Part shown: piece by piece, positions 16,305 through 24,941 of the stretch
Layout: every line of letters begins with the position of its first letter
Numbering within the stretch: the stretch's first letter is position 1
Position numbers and translations under genes: made by a program
Notes under the pieces: model-generated
Database searches by the model: none
The model's input: only the letters and a program-made list of their open reading frames with translations
What the model was told of the DNA's origin: nothing
NCBI GenBank assembly: GCA_049514575.1
Contig: JBEKUX010000003.1
Span: 1-64,000, forward strand
Direction: 5' to 3'
Source: BOG-1184 sp049514575
GTDB taxonomy: Bacteria; Fibrobacterota; Chitinivibrionia; Chitinivibrionales; Chitinispirillaceae
Length of the DNA: 64,000 nucleotides

Positions 16305-17153
16305 CTACAATCCCCATTTGTTCAATTCCACTTTCGATTCCAAGGCATTTTCTTCGCTATCAGGAAGGCTGGGAAAGAAATCAATTCCTGTAACCTTCTC
16401 AACTGAATCTACAGACACGGCAAAATCTTTCAATGGTTTCGTTGCTTTTTCATGCGGGAAAATAAACCCTATCGCTGAATGTACCTTACCGGTATAAGCA
16501 AGGATCACCTTGTAGAAATATTCCGGTACTGCTACCTTATCCTGTCCGATAGTTTTCAGCCCACTATGCAGTATTGGTCCCGCTACTACATCTACAGTAT
16601 CATCTTGATTAGCCCATTCCCTAACTTTCTTTTCAAGTGTCAGCCAAATTCCTGCATTGAAGGAATGAATTTGAGGGGTCATATTTGACATATAAAAGGT
16701 TTCACTTTGAGCGATTGAATCGAAAGACATATCTGCATTATTACAAAGGTGCCCCTTGTCGTATTTCTGTTCACCAGGAACAGTTTTATAATCCGCTGGG
16801 ATTGCGGAGCCGGTTGGAACTAACGGATCAGCCCGGAAAGCATCTTTTCTTGGAAGTTTCCCGTTTGCTTCTTCTTTAGTCAGTTTGTAGGCTACCCATT
16901 TTGCTTCTTCATAGGGTTCATCATAGCACAGGGTATAATATTTATGCTTCACGAGTTCACAATCACTCGACGGCATGGGAATTTCAAGATTGCTTAAATC
17001 GGCTACCCACATGGTATCCTTTTTGACTGCAACAGCGCCGGAAGTATCACCAAGCTGACCTTTAGAACTATGACTTTTCTTTGAGCCGTCACAAGCGGAA
17101 ACACTTATTCCAACCACGAAAATGACTATTAAAGCAAATACCTTGTTCTGCAT
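16305..17153 (-). CDS. Secreted DNA/RNA non-specific endonuclease (lipoprotein)
   Basis: A 282-aa lipoprotein nuclease of the Serratia NucA (Endonuclease_NS) family. Start at ATG 17153 with AAGGAGCG upstream; signal MQNKVFALIVIFVVGISVSA followed by lipobox Cys. The beta-beta-alpha-metal core is clear: KYDKGHLCNNADMS carries the catalytic His (DRGH equivalent), and FYMSNMTPQIHSFNAGIWLT carries the metal-binding Asn region. Downstream IGFIFPHE fits the family. It should act outside the cytoplasm, for nutrient scavenging or as an antagonistic nuclease; no immunity gene is evident. Neighbour 17189-18331 lies 35 bases upstream on the same strand. Confidence 0.9.
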   Translation of the reverse strand: MQNKVFALIVIFVVGISVSACDGSKKSHSSKGQLGDTSGAVAVKKDTMWVADLSNLEIPMPSSDCELVKHKYYTLCYDEPYEEAKWVAYKLTKEEANGKLPRKDAFRADPLVPTGSAIPADYKTVPGEQKYDKGHLCNNADMSFDSIAQSETFYMSNMTPQIHSFNAGIWLTLEKKVREWANQDDTVDVVAGPILHSGLKTIGQDKVAVPEYFYKVILAYTGKVHSAIGFIFPHEKATKPLKDFAVSVDSVEKVTGIDFFPSLPDSEENALESKVELNKWGL

Positions 17154-17188
17154 AAAACACGCTCCTTGTTGGTTATTAGGGAAAACTC

Positions 17189-18331
17189 CTACCGCCGAAC
17201 ACAACGGAAACCGATGTCACTAGTCCCGCCGTCCGCGTTGCTGAACCCCCGGCTCGTACTGCGCAGGTAACTACAGCTGTTGTAGATGGGGTCCCATGAG
17301 ACACCACGTAACACACGGTCACTTCCGGACGGGTCTGTAGGGTCAGTCTCCGGTAGTGAACTGTAACCGTAATAACCGTCGTTACACCATTCCACCACAT
17401 TCCCGATCATGTCATACAATCCCCATGCGTTCGGCAGTTTTGTACCCACTCTTACCGAAGAATTATTTGAATTATGAACCCATACCGCATTGCTGTCTAT
17501 CGCCATAGTATCAGCTGTCGTTGTCGGTGGATAATCCTTACCCCAATAATAGTCCGTCGTGCTCCCGGCTTTGCAGGCGTATTCCCACTCTGCCTCGGTC
17601 GGAAGACGATACCCATTCCTCGTAAAATCCATAGTAAGCCCACCCAAAGCCGTACAACCGTTTCCCGGTGTACCCGTTATAGACGAAAACGAATATACCG
17701 TATCTTTTCCATCTCCCTTGCTTCGTGCATTGCAATACAACACTGCGTCAAACCACGTCACCCCATCCACTGGACGCAGAGAATCTCCTGTGAGCCAAGA
17801 CGGATTAACGCCCATGAGCGAATAATAATCCATCCGCGTTACCTCGGTAGTGTCCATGTAAAACGCCGAAAGCGTGACCGTATGAACCGGCTGTTCATCG
17901 TTGGACAAACCCGTACCGCCCAAATCAGGGTTAGGCTGTCCCATCTGAAACGTCCCGCCGGTGATATATCGCAAAACCGCGTGTGTCCTGACGGTCAATA
18001 CCGCCCCGTTGCTTGTATCATTCCCCTCGCTGTTGCTTATGACCACGCTGTACGTTCCTGCGTCAGTAAGCTTAACGGATGATATGGGATAGCTGGCGGA
18101 TATTCCTGAAATGTTTGTCCCGTTTTTCCGCCACTGGTATGTAGGTATAGGATTGCCCATAGCTGTAACCGTAAACGTCACGCCCTGACCGACAGTTACT
18201 CTTTGTGATTGGGGTTGCAGCGTGATTATCGGAGCACTAATATCGTCTCCGGCTGGAGTACTCTTGCCGCATCCCCCGAACAGCGCAACAGTCGCAAGCG
18301 CAAAGAATAAAAAAGAATAACTGTATTTCAT
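17189..18331 (-). CDS. Ig-like plus FGE-sulfatase-fold lipoprotein, paralog 2
   Basis: A 380-aa lipoprotein. ATG 18331 is preferred to 18343 because GGGGGA precedes it; signal MKYSYSFLFFALATVALFGG then Cys. Residues about 35-115 form an immunoglobulin-like domain (VTVGQGVTFTVTAMGNP, YQWRKNGTNISG, LTDAGTYSVVISNSEG). The FGE fold follows: GTFQMGQPN, MDTTEVTRMDYYSLMGV, GYRLPTEAEWEYAC, WGLYDMIGNVVEWCND, SDIGFRCVRR. The catalytic Cys pair of FGE is replaced (RGVSWDPIYNSCSYLRS keeps only one Cys), so an enzyme is unlikely. Probably a cell-surface binding protein. Confidence 0.87.
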   Translation of the reverse strand: MKYSYSFLFFALATVALFGGCGKSTPAGDDISAPIITLQPQSQRVTVGQGVTFTVTAMGNPIPTYQWRKNGTNISGISASYPISSVKLTDAGTYSVVISNSEGNDTSNGAVLTVRTHAVLRYITGGTFQMGQPNPDLGGTGLSNDEQPVHTVTLSAFYMDTTEVTRMDYYSLMGVNPSWLTGDSLRPVDGVTWFDAVLYCNARSKGDGKDTVYSFSSITGTPGNGCTALGGLTMDFTRNGYRLPTEAEWEYACKAGSTTDYYWGKDYPPTTTADTMAIDSNAVWVHNSNNSSVRVGTKLPNAWGLYDMIGNVVEWCNDGYYGYSSLPETDPTDPSGSDRVLRGVSWDPIYNSCSYLRSTSRGFSNADGGTSDIGFRCVRR

Positions 18332-18342
18332 AAATTCCCCCA

Positions 18343-18690
18343 TTAATTAAGAGAAGCGCAAGTTTTTTTTCCTGGTACCTTTCCCCATTCCCACCATTCG
18401 ACGAAATCCTCTGTAGCATATACTATAAGTTCTCCCTGCGATCCATGCCTTTTTCTAAAAATATTGATAGCTTGCTTGAAATCGTCCACCGTCCAGATAG
18501 GATAGAATTCTTCTAATGGAAGGTGTCGCCATTCATACTTATAACCAAACTTCATATAAAGAGGCGCAAAAGGAATACCAGACTCTTTTTTAGGATGTGG
18601 CAATATTTTCGCAAGATCGCATTCCGAGGGGTCTAAATAATTGCAGGATTCGGTGTTATGAAAGGAACATGATTCATGTTCGCAAGGCAT
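18343..18690 (-). CDS. Small Cys-rich N-terminus orphan protein
   Basis: A 115-aa protein, cytoplasmic by sequence. The N-terminus has four Cys in the spacing C-x4-C-x7-C-x7-C (MPCEHESCSFHNTESCNYLD ... C), which could bind a metal ion. The rest is aromatic and acidic (FYPIWTVDDFKQAINIFRKR, DFVEWWEWGKVPG). I do not recognise the family. It ends 12 bases before the chosen start of the FGE-fold gene. No strong ribosome site is seen upstream of 18690. Confidence 0.55.
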   Translation of the reverse strand: MPCEHESCSFHNTESCNYLDPSECDLAKILPHPKKESGIPFAPLYMKFGYKYEWRHLPLEEFYPIWTVDDFKQAINIFRKRHGSQGELIVYATEDFVEWWEWGKVPGKKTCASLN

Positions 18691-18755
18691 GGTAGAAATA
18701 TATATAAAGTTTGTGATATAGCAAGAAATGTGGTTATTGTTTTCCCTTACTTATT

Positions 18756-19583
18756 TCATGACACATTCTTTTGTTTCTTTCTCCGTTTTCTCATGTATTC
18801 CTGAAGACCTTTCTTAATATCAGGCCGCTGTCTATATTTCTGTTGAAATTCCTTTACCTCTGGTCTTTGCCGGTATTCCCGCTGACGTACTTTTACCGCG
18901 GGTCTTTGTCGGTATTTCTTTTTGAACTCCTGCTGATATTTTTCCACATCGGGTCTCTGCCGATATTCCCTCAGGCGTTCCTGCACTTCCGGCCTCTGTC
19001 GGTATTTCGGAAAGTATTTCCTACGGTATTTACGAAGATATTCCTTCACCTCTGGTCTTTGCTGGTATTTCCGATGATATTTTCTAAGGCGCTCCTTCAC
19101 CTCGGGTCTTTGCCAGTATTTAGGACCATATTTTTTCCAGTATTCACGCCTGCGTTTTTTAACTTCGGGCCTCTGTTGGTATTCCCGCTTGCGTTCCTTA
19201 ACCTCGGGTCTTTGCCGGTATTTCCGTCCGTATTCCAGTTTATGTTTTTTTACTTCGGGTCTCTGCTGGTAATTTTTTTGGTACTCTCGGTAATATCTTT
19301 TAACTTCGGGTATCTGCCGGTATTGTCGACCATGTTCCTTAACCTCTGGTCTTTGCCGGTACTCCTGACGATATTTTCGCTGACGTTCCTTCACTTCAGG
19401 TTTTCGGCGGTATTTCCGACAAGCTATACGTTGTCTTTCCTTTGCCTCCGGTTTTTGTCGGTATGTTTTCCCATATTTTTGATGATATAACCTCAATTTT
19501 TCTCTTACGTCGCGACTTTGTTGGTATTTTGCACCAGATTCTCGCATATATTCTCGAAAGCGTTTCTGTTTATTATCTTCCAT
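18756..19583 (-). CDS. Basic QRPEVK-repeat protein
   Basis: A 275-aa protein made almost wholly of about 14 copies of a short unit with core (R/Q)QRPEVK followed by (E/K)xxREY, spaced 11, 15 or 18 residues apart, so inserts come in roughly helical turns. Start at ATG 19583 (GGGGAATAATTCCT upstream); a GTG at 19610 is possible. It is very rich in Arg, Lys, Gln, Glu and Tyr, with no signal peptide or membrane segment. The unit length and aromatic/basic pattern resemble the protein at 15986-16276. Likely an extended alpha-helical, possibly nucleic-acid-binding protein. The repeats vary at the third codon position, so selection on protein rather than recent DNA duplication is likely. Confidence 0.65.
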   Translation of the reverse strand: MEDNKQKRFREYMRESGAKYQQSRDVREKLRLYHQKYGKTYRQKPEAKERQRIACRKYRRKPEVKERQRKYRQEYRQRPEVKEHGRQYRQIPEVKRYYREYQKNYQQRPEVKKHKLEYGRKYRQRPEVKERKREYQQRPEVKKRRREYWKKYGPKYWQRPEVKERLRKYHRKYQQRPEVKEYLRKYRRKYFPKYRQRPEVQERLREYRQRPDVEKYQQEFKKKYRQRPAVKVRQREYRQRPEVKEFQQKYRQRPDIKKGLQEYMRKRRKKQKNVS

Positions 19584-19784
19584 AGGAATTATTCCCCTGA
19601 AATATTCCACCGATAATGGAGCTTGTCATGAAAATAATTTGGAAAATGCGGGGAACGGTCATTGAATAGAGCATTTAAGCAGACACGCACTATCTTTATT
19701 GGAGAAAGGCAAGAGAAAATGGTCCCTTTATTCAATAATATGGAAATATCTGAAATCAATTCAAGATGTTCCAGAACAACCCCG

Positions 19785-19855
19785 TCCTATTATATCCGTC
19801 ATGCTGCCTACCTAAATAATGATGGTGTAAACCGGAAAGAACAGACATCCCATTA
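19785..19855 (-). repeat. IS transposase 3'-end fragment
   Basis: Minus-strand reading carries SVLSGLHHHY in frame, then a one-base loss, then GCAGCATGACGGATATAAT. This is the C-terminal coding end plus downstream bases of the same transposase as at 5402-6368 (PILSGLHNHYFRKAA). Nothing else of the gene remains. Confidence 0.65.
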
Positions 19856-19857
19856 AA

Positions 19858-19890
19858 AAAACGAGGCCGGGACATCACCCCCGGCCTCAA
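19858..19890 (-). terminator. Intrinsic terminator after the YXWGXW lipoprotein
   Basis: The minus strand holds a 9-bp perfect stem GAGGCCGGG/CCCGGCCTC with loop GGTGATGT, then GTTTTTTT. It lies 35 bases beyond the stop codon at 19923. Its loop and stem are nearly the same as at 345-377. Confidence 0.8.
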
Positions 19891-19922
19891 GTCATCGCAC
19901 ACACATTAAAAAACAGTGACCC

Positions 19923-20138
19923 TTAATACCTTCGCCAGTGGCCGGGAACCCAAACCCATTCATGATACCAACGGGACCATTTCCAATGCCCGGCAACCCA
20001 TACTGCATCGGGATACGGCCTGACCGTGACGATTTCAACCCTATTGGGTGGCGGCGGAGTTGTAGAAGCGCAGTTTACCATAGCAATTGTCGCGAGAAGA
20101 ACAATAAAAGCAATGACCCGATTTGTTTTCAGTTTCAT
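19923..20138 (-). CDS. Small YXWGXW-repeat-type lipoprotein
   Basis: A 71-aa lipoprotein: signal MKLKTNRVIAFIVLLATIA then MVNC lipobox, a Pro linker (STTPPPPNRVE) and two aromatic repeats, AVWVAGHWKW and WVWVPGHWRRY. This is the VWxxGHW pattern of the YXWGXW repeat family, found in short outer-membrane lipoproteins of unknown role. TAGGAG lies 9 bases before the start. It is a single-gene unit ended by the terminator at 19858-19890. Confidence 0.8.
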   Translation of the reverse strand: MKLKTNRVIAFIVLLATIAMVNCASTTPPPPNRVEIVTVRPYPDAVWVAGHWKWSRWYHEWVWVPGHWRRY

Positions 20139-20302
20139 CTTATCTTGCTCCTATTAAGCGGTTTATAAAAGCTTCTATAATAATATATATCTAACAAGTT
20201 TTCCATGCTTTTTTCCGATTTTATGCTTATATTAATATTTGTAGGCAATAAGACAATTTGACTATACGGCAGGCACTGTACCTTCTTAAACAAACCCGAC
20301 GC

Positions 20303-21958
20303 ATGATGCTCTTCCTCTGCCAAAAACGTGAAAAAACAAAACTACAGGAACAACGCTTCCTGATAGTAGTGCTTTTACCTGCATTGTTGTTTCTTCTTGT
20401 CAACTATTGCGGGACACCGACCTCTGCCCCGATCACCGTGCCAAGCATCAGGGTCACTTCCCCGACAGCCGGAAGCAGCTGGATTGCAGGAGCGACCGAT
20501 ACCGTACGCTGGGTCTCTTCCGGCGATCCCGGCCCTACGGTAAGCCTCCAGCTCTATAACGGGAACTCATTAGTCGCCATCATCACTGCCGGAACCGGAA
20601 GCGGGCAGTATTCCTGGATTGTCCCCGACTCACTGCCGAACTCATCCGGTTACCGCATTAAAATAGCAAATGTAAACGACACTGCGATATGCGCCTTCAG
20701 CACTCCATTCACCATCACGAAAATTCCCAACACCCTGACCGTATCGGCGCCGTGTTCCACCGCCAATTGGAATACCGGCACCACCGATACCATCCGCTGG
20801 GTCTATTCCGGCAATCCCGGCCCTGCGATAGGCCTTAGCCTCTACAACGGCGATTCACTCGTGACAGATCTTTTTGATAGCATCACTACCGCCCAAGGAT
20901 CCTGTGTTTGGATCGTGCCTTGGGCACTGCCGACCTCATCCAGCTACCATATCAGTATTTCGAGCCTGAACGACACAACGGTTTATAGTTTCAGCGACCT
21001 TTTTTCTATCACATCTGTGCCGCCGATCCAGGTAACGGCACCATCGACAGGTGCAATCTGGATTGCCGGGTCGTCGAACTATCTATTTTGGAACTCACAC
21101 AGCAATATCCCGGGTAACTACGTGATTATCTATCTCTACAATTCGTCAACAAGGATCGACACCATCGCCTCAGGCGTCAATCGAAGCGACGGTTTTTATT
21201 ATTGGACGCTCCCGACAACGTTCAGGGGCGGCAGCAAATACCGTATTCAGGTCGTGAGCACGGCTGACACCAGCCTGTACGGCTACAGCGGTTATTTTAC
21301 CATTGCCGCCCTGCCGAACCGTCTCACGATAACAACACCCAATAAAAACTCTAAATGGATGGCGGACGACTACTATACAATTTATTGGTCGCACAGCGGT
21401 CCTGATCTGACCAATTCCTATGTCACGCTCACGCTGTATGATTCGTCATCGTTTGTCGATACAATCGCTCCGAACGTTTATGCGACCGACGGCCTCTTTT
21501 TATGGCAGATCCCATCGTCGCTCCCTTCAAGCAACCAATACCAGATTAAAATCACCAGTAACTCAATTGATACCGTGTCTAATGTCAGCAATTCTTTTAC
21601 TATAGCAAACCCCTGCCTCATTGACGATTCGTACGAACCCGATGACACCTTTACTCGGGCAAAACCCATCGCAAAAGGCGATCTGGCGCAGAGCCATACC
21701 TTATCAAGTCTTGACGATGAAGACTGGCTTAAGTTCGTTGCGGAAAGCGGCACGACTTACACGATCGAGACCCAGGGCACAACAGATACCTACCTGAACC
21801 TATTCGACACCGACGGCACATCACTCCTAGCCAGCGATGACGACATCAGCACAACCAATCTAAACGGGCGGATAGTGTGGACCTGCATGACGAGCGGACC
21901 CTATTATTTCGAGGTGGCCGGATGGGATGTGGGATGTTATACCGTAACCCTGCGGTGA
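20303..21958 (+). CDS. Surface lipoprotein with four Kre9-like domains and a PPC domain
   Basis: A 551-aa protein with a hydrophobic stretch (FLIVVLLPALLFLLVNYC) ending in a lipobox-like Cys. Four tandem domains of about 95 residues follow, each opening V(T/S)xPxxGxxWxAGxTxxxxW and closing in YRIKI and FSxxFTI; this is the Ser-Thr-rich Kre9/KNH-like fold of exported proteins. The end (residues about 440-551) is a bacterial pre-peptidase C-terminal (PPC) domain: SYEPDDTFTRAKPI, DDEDWLKF, TYLNLFDTDGTSLLASDDD, PYYFEVAG. ATG 20303 is taken; a TTG at 20258 is possible and no clear ribosome site exists for either. Probably a surface or adhesion protein. Confidence 0.8.
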   Translation: MMLFLCQKREKTKLQEQRFLIVVLLPALLFLLVNYCGTPTSAPITVPSIRVTSPTAGSSWIAGATDTVRWVSSGDPGPTVSLQLYNGNSLVAIITAGTGSGQYSWIVPDSLPNSSGYRIKIANVNDTAICAFSTPFTITKIPNTLTVSAPCSTANWNTGTTDTIRWVYSGNPGPAIGLSLYNGDSLVTDLFDSITTAQGSCVWIVPWALPTSSSYHISISSLNDTTVYSFSDLFSITSVPPIQVTAPSTGAIWIAGSSNYLFWNSHSNIPGNYVIIYLYNSSTRIDTIASGVNRSDGFYYWTLPTTFRGGSKYRIQVVSTADTSLYGYSGYFTIAALPNRLTITTPNKNSKWMADDYYTIYWSHSGPDLTNSYVTLTLYDSSSFVDTIAPNVYATDGLFLWQIPSSLPSSNQYQIKITSNSIDTVSNVSNSFTIANPCLIDDSYEPDDTFTRAKPIAKGDLAQSHTLSSLDDEDWLKFVAESGTTYTIETQGTTDTYLNLFDTDGTSLLASDDDISTTNLNGRIVWTCMTSGPYYFEVAGWDVGCYTVTLR

Positions 21959-21959
21959 T

Positions 21960-22200
21960 CCCGTCCTATGGAATAATTATATCCGTCATGTTGCCTTCTT
22001 AAAATAATAACGATGTCTGTTTGGAAACCATTTTGGTAACCATTCGGTTGCGTCTAGGACGAAAATGGCGTTTTCATCTGATTTTTATTGAGCTAATAAA
22101 GATGTGATTGGAGATTTTTATCAAATTAAACAGAGTGAAACTGCTGAAAACCTTCTTATTTCCACGGCAGCATTGGGCTACGATCCCAAGATGTCAAGTG
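21960..22200 (-). repeat. Short gap with transposase 3'-end fragment and shared debris
   Basis: Minus-strand reading at about 21965-22005 gives HRYYFKKAT and a stop, followed by GACGGATATAATTATTCC: the same transposase end as at 5402. Next to it, AACCATTTTGGTAACC and ATTGGGCTACGATCC recur in the debris at 6595-6790. No gene is supported between 21959 and 22200. Confidence 0.55.
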
Positions 22201-22683
22201 TCACCGATCACGTACGATACATTCCCCACCGCTCCAGCCGCCACGATTCAACACGCACTCCCAGCGAACGAGCCGATAGTCGTCTGCGGACTTTTTCTGA
22301 GCTTCATCAAACGAAAACTTCTTAACATTTTTCAGGAGTACACTATCATCTGCAACCACGATGCTGTCCTGGAATTCGACCGTATGTTCATTGGCACTCC
22401 CCTTCCTGGTAAACCCCATTTTCATGGGAGTTACAAGCGTAATGGTTTCGATAGAATCCAGCGCATGACCAACCGCTCTCCTTGTCATAATCATTTCCCG
22501 CACAGTATCGGCACGTTTTGCCTGCAGCCTGAAGCCCTTGAACATATTGGTGTACCCGGCGAAGATAATGGTTGCAACGAAAAGGCCGAGAAAAATCGAA
22601 ACAATGAGCTCCACAAGGGTGTACCCACCATTGCTTTTTGGTTTGATATCTCTGACAGTTTGCAGAATCATATGATTTTTCAT
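22201..22683 (-). CDS. Prepilin-like minor pseudopilin (GspJ-like)
   Basis: A 160-aa protein with a class III signal: a 19-residue basic leader ending KSNGG, then YTLVELIVSIFLGLFVATII with Glu at +5. The length and the long polar C-terminus fit a minor pseudopilin such as GspJ/PilW. Last gene of the nine-gene operon; it overlaps the previous gene by four bases (ATGA). Assignment as J rather than another minor pilin rests on order only. Confidence 0.75.
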   Translation of the reverse strand: MKNHMILQTVRDIKPKSNGGYTLVELIVSIFLGLFVATIIFAGYTNMFKGFRLQAKRADTVREMIMTRRAVGHALDSIETITLVTPMKMGFTRKGSANEHTVEFQDSIVVADDSVLLKNVKKFSFDEAQKKSADDYRLVRWECVLNRGGWSGGECIVRDR

Positions 22684-23036
22684 TGCGGCCGGTAAACATA
22701 AAAGACCACACTGCCGCGTACTTTGTCCTTTCTCGACGCGGTCAACGAATACTTTACCAGCGATTTGCCTTCAGACTCAATACGAACGGTCCAGTCCCTG
22801 CCCTCGATGATCCGATGTTTTACCGGCATTACCTCATCAGGTAAAAGACGTATTGACTCGGCTTCCTGTTCAAGCATCCATGTCGCCTCAAGCGCTTCCT
22901 GAGACCGCAGGGCACCGGTATTGGAGATTACAGCGCAAAGCATAGGTACCGCTATGGCAATGAATATGGAGAGCGATATGACCACCTCAATGAGGGTATA
23001 TCCACCGCTGTCCGAATTAATTATCTTTTTAATCAT
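22680..23036 (-). CDS. Prepilin-like minor pseudopilin (GspI/PilV-like)
   Basis: A 118-aa protein with leader MIKKIINSDSGG and the methylated helix YTLIEVVISLSIFIAIAVPM. Short C-terminal beta domain (RDWTVRIES, VVFYVYRP). Small size and position before the J-like gene fit GspI/PilV. It overlaps its neighbours on both sides by four bases, so the three pseudopilin-type genes are translationally coupled. Confidence 0.75.
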   Translation of the reverse strand: MIKKIINSDSGGYTLIEVVISLSIFIAIAVPMLCAVISNTGALRSQEALEATWMLEQEAESIRLLPDEVMPVKHRIIEGRDWTVRIESEGKSLVKYSLTASRKDKVRGSVVFYVYRPQ

Positions 23037-24490
23037 TGACTGACCCCGCCAGGTTTTTTCGCTGAAATACTATCCACCGAAGAAACAGTATCCGGGACCT
23101 TGTTCTGGCTTTTTCGTTTTCGCACCGAATATGCCGTGGCTATTGGATCGACTATTACCTGTGCCGGCGCGGTCCCGATGAGCGGAAAAATACCGTCGAC
23201 CGCAGGTTCTTCGATCTGTACATTGAAGAGATAGTTGATATACCCTTTTCTATTATTTGAGGTAACGATTGACCTCACCCAGAGATGGCCTTTTATTTCT
23301 GCACCGTTCATATCAATGTCGCCGTCACTCATGCACACGCCGTTCAGACGGCATCCTTTGCCAAAGACAATCGAAGGGACCCGTGCAGACCTGCGGGCCA
23401 AAGTATCGGAACAGCAGATGATCGTGCCGTTAACGACGGCATTGGACGCGATATAAATGGCAGCCGTCGAATCCGCCACACCCTGACGCCAGAGCATCCA
23501 TAAACTCATTGGGCCGAATTCAGCACTGCTCCCGATGACAATGGTATCTGAACTGATGAATTGCGAATTATGTTTCCCTCCGCTGATCGAACATTTTTTG
23601 CTGCTGTAGAACAGACAATAATCAGATTTTCCGTTTTCCACCACGACCTGCTTCGCCAGAAAAGCACATAAAACACACTTTGCATCTCCGGATAATATAA
23701 CAGTACCGGAGGTTATAATTTTTTTGTTGTAATAAGACCCCTTTTCAATCCTGCAATTGCCGTTAACGACAATCGTGTCCTGCCTGCATACCGAGTCCTT
23801 TTCTGAAACAAGAACGATTTGATTTTGTATTGCAGTCTTGACCGAACATGCAGCCGCCTGTTCATGTGCTAACCTGAGTACCGTACCGGTCGCCTGCGAC
23901 GAATCGAACGGCAGCGTCGTTGACTCCCTTCTCTCAACCGCAAGTCCGGTTTCCCTCACCTCCTGGGTGGTTTCACCTTTACAGATCCTGCCGTGCGAAA
24001 GTACAACCGTCCCTTTGATGTTCGAGCCGGGCATGAGGGCCAGACCGCCCACCTTGCCGTGAAGGGTCAGTACCGGTTTGCAAAGATCCGGCAGTGTTCG
24101 GCCCGCGATTGCTGTAATCGTGCCTGTCGTACGTACCCGCGTACCGATTCCAATGATATCCGTATAGAGGCCGAACCGGTGCGCTGCCGCAGTAACGGTA
24201 CCATAAAGCGGAATTGAGTCAATGTCTCCATTACTTTCCCAGAACAAACCTTTGTTTCCATTCAGAAAAGATTCCGCCTTTTCAATGCCGGATTCGGCCA
24301 GGAGATGCGCCTGCACACGCTGAATCTCACGGATCGCCTGTATTCTTACCATCTGGATATCAGTGAGGGCAATGGTAAAGAGGATTGCAAGAATGGTGAT
24401 CATCTCGATCACGAGGAACAAAGTATAACCGGATTCGTTGGTAAACACCCGGGGCAGGAACGAAGCGGATTTGTGCGTGGTCTGTAACAT
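23033..24490 (-). CDS. Large prepilin-like protein (GspK/PilX-like)
   Basis: A 485-aa protein with a prepilin-type N-terminus (TNESGYTLFLVIEMITILAI) after a 21-residue leader, then the helix QAIREIQRVQAHLLAESGIEKAESFLNG, the AESG motif of PilX/GspK-type minor pilins. The C-terminal 350 residues are mostly short beta strands with Gly turns (VVLSHGRICKGE, IVVNGNCRIEKGSYYNKK, IIVNGTIICCSD), suggesting a beta-helix, and hold many Cys. This exceeds GspK in length and the C-domain is unlike it. Probably the tip pseudopilin. It directly abuts the PilP-like gene. Confidence 0.7.
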   Translation of the reverse strand: MLQTTHKSASFLPRVFTNESGYTLFLVIEMITILAILFTIALTDIQMVRIQAIREIQRVQAHLLAESGIEKAESFLNGNKGLFWESNGDIDSIPLYGTVTAAAHRFGLYTDIIGIGTRVRTTGTITAIAGRTLPDLCKPVLTLHGKVGGLALMPGSNIKGTVVLSHGRICKGETTQEVRETGLAVERRESTTLPFDSSQATGTVLRLAHEQAAACSVKTAIQNQIVLVSEKDSVCRQDTIVVNGNCRIEKGSYYNKKIITSGTVILSGDAKCVLCAFLAKQVVVENGKSDYCLFYSSKKCSISGGKHNSQFISSDTIVIGSSAEFGPMSLWMLWRQGVADSTAAIYIASNAVVNGTIICCSDTLARRSARVPSIVFGKGCRLNGVCMSDGDIDMNGAEIKGHLWVRSIVTSNNRKGYINYLFNVQIEEPAVDGIFPLIGTAPAQVIVDPIATAYSVRKRKSQNKVPDTVSSVDSISAKKPGGVSQ

Positions 24491-24940
24491 CTATCGGTTA
24501 ATCCAGAAGTTCTTCTTCTGAAAAACGATGAGTATACGGTCTTTTTCGACCTTTTTCAGTGTAATATCTCCAATAGTATGCCCCACTTTAATAGCTGCGC
24601 TGGAGCCGTCGGGCAGGGTCATCATGACAAGCGGTGATGCCTGGTCGCCCATGATGCCATTGACCGTGACCTTCGGACAATCTACAGGATTCTCCTGCTT
24701 TGTCTTAACACCACGATTTGATAATGCATCCTGCCGGTACGGCAGGAACGGATTGCGGTTCGTTTTAACAAATCGCACTTTCTGTGAACCGGCCAGAAGT
24801 TTTTCGACTGAAACGGCTTCGGCTTTTTCACCCTTTACCGATAGCTGTACACTCTCGGCTGGCCGGACAATAAGATAGGTGTCCCAGGTATAAACAGCTA
24901 CCGCGGCAATGACCAGAACGATTATCAGGATTTTTTTCAC
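24491..24940 (-). CDS. PilP/GspC-like inner-membrane protein
   Basis: Read from GTG 24940 (AAGGGGAAATAGA just upstream), 149 aa: one N-terminal helix (ILIIVLVIAAVAVYTWDTYL), a linker (NRNPFLPYRQDAL) and a small beta domain (PKVTVNGIMGDQASPLVMMT, GHTIGDITLKKVEKDRILI) of the GspC HR/PilP type, which contacts the secretin's N-domains. The longer ATG frame at 24985 would overlap the PilO-like gene and lacks a ribosome site. Only one base separates it from the upstream stop codon. Confidence 0.72.
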   Translation of the reverse strand: MKKILIIVLVIAAVAVYTWDTYLIVRPAESVQLSVKGEKAEAVSVEKLLAGSQKVRFVKTNRNPFLPYRQDALSNRGVKTKQENPVDCPKVTVNGIMGDQASPLVMMTLPDGSSAAIKVGHTIGDITLKKVEKDRILIVFQKKNFWINR

Positions 24941-24941
24941 T

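Noticed and set aside
18771..19490. 239-codon plus-strand frame rich in Phe/Leu
   Set aside because: It is the complement of the QRPEVK repeats; the composition follows from the repeat.
18800..19500. Short repeats suggesting a CRISPR array
   Set aside because: The 33-54-base spacing is irregular, divergent and always in reading frame (QRPEVK); no leader or cas genes.
22108..22695. 195-codon plus-strand frame
   Set aside because: It lies antisense to the two pseudopilin genes, which have clear prepilin signals and tight overlaps.
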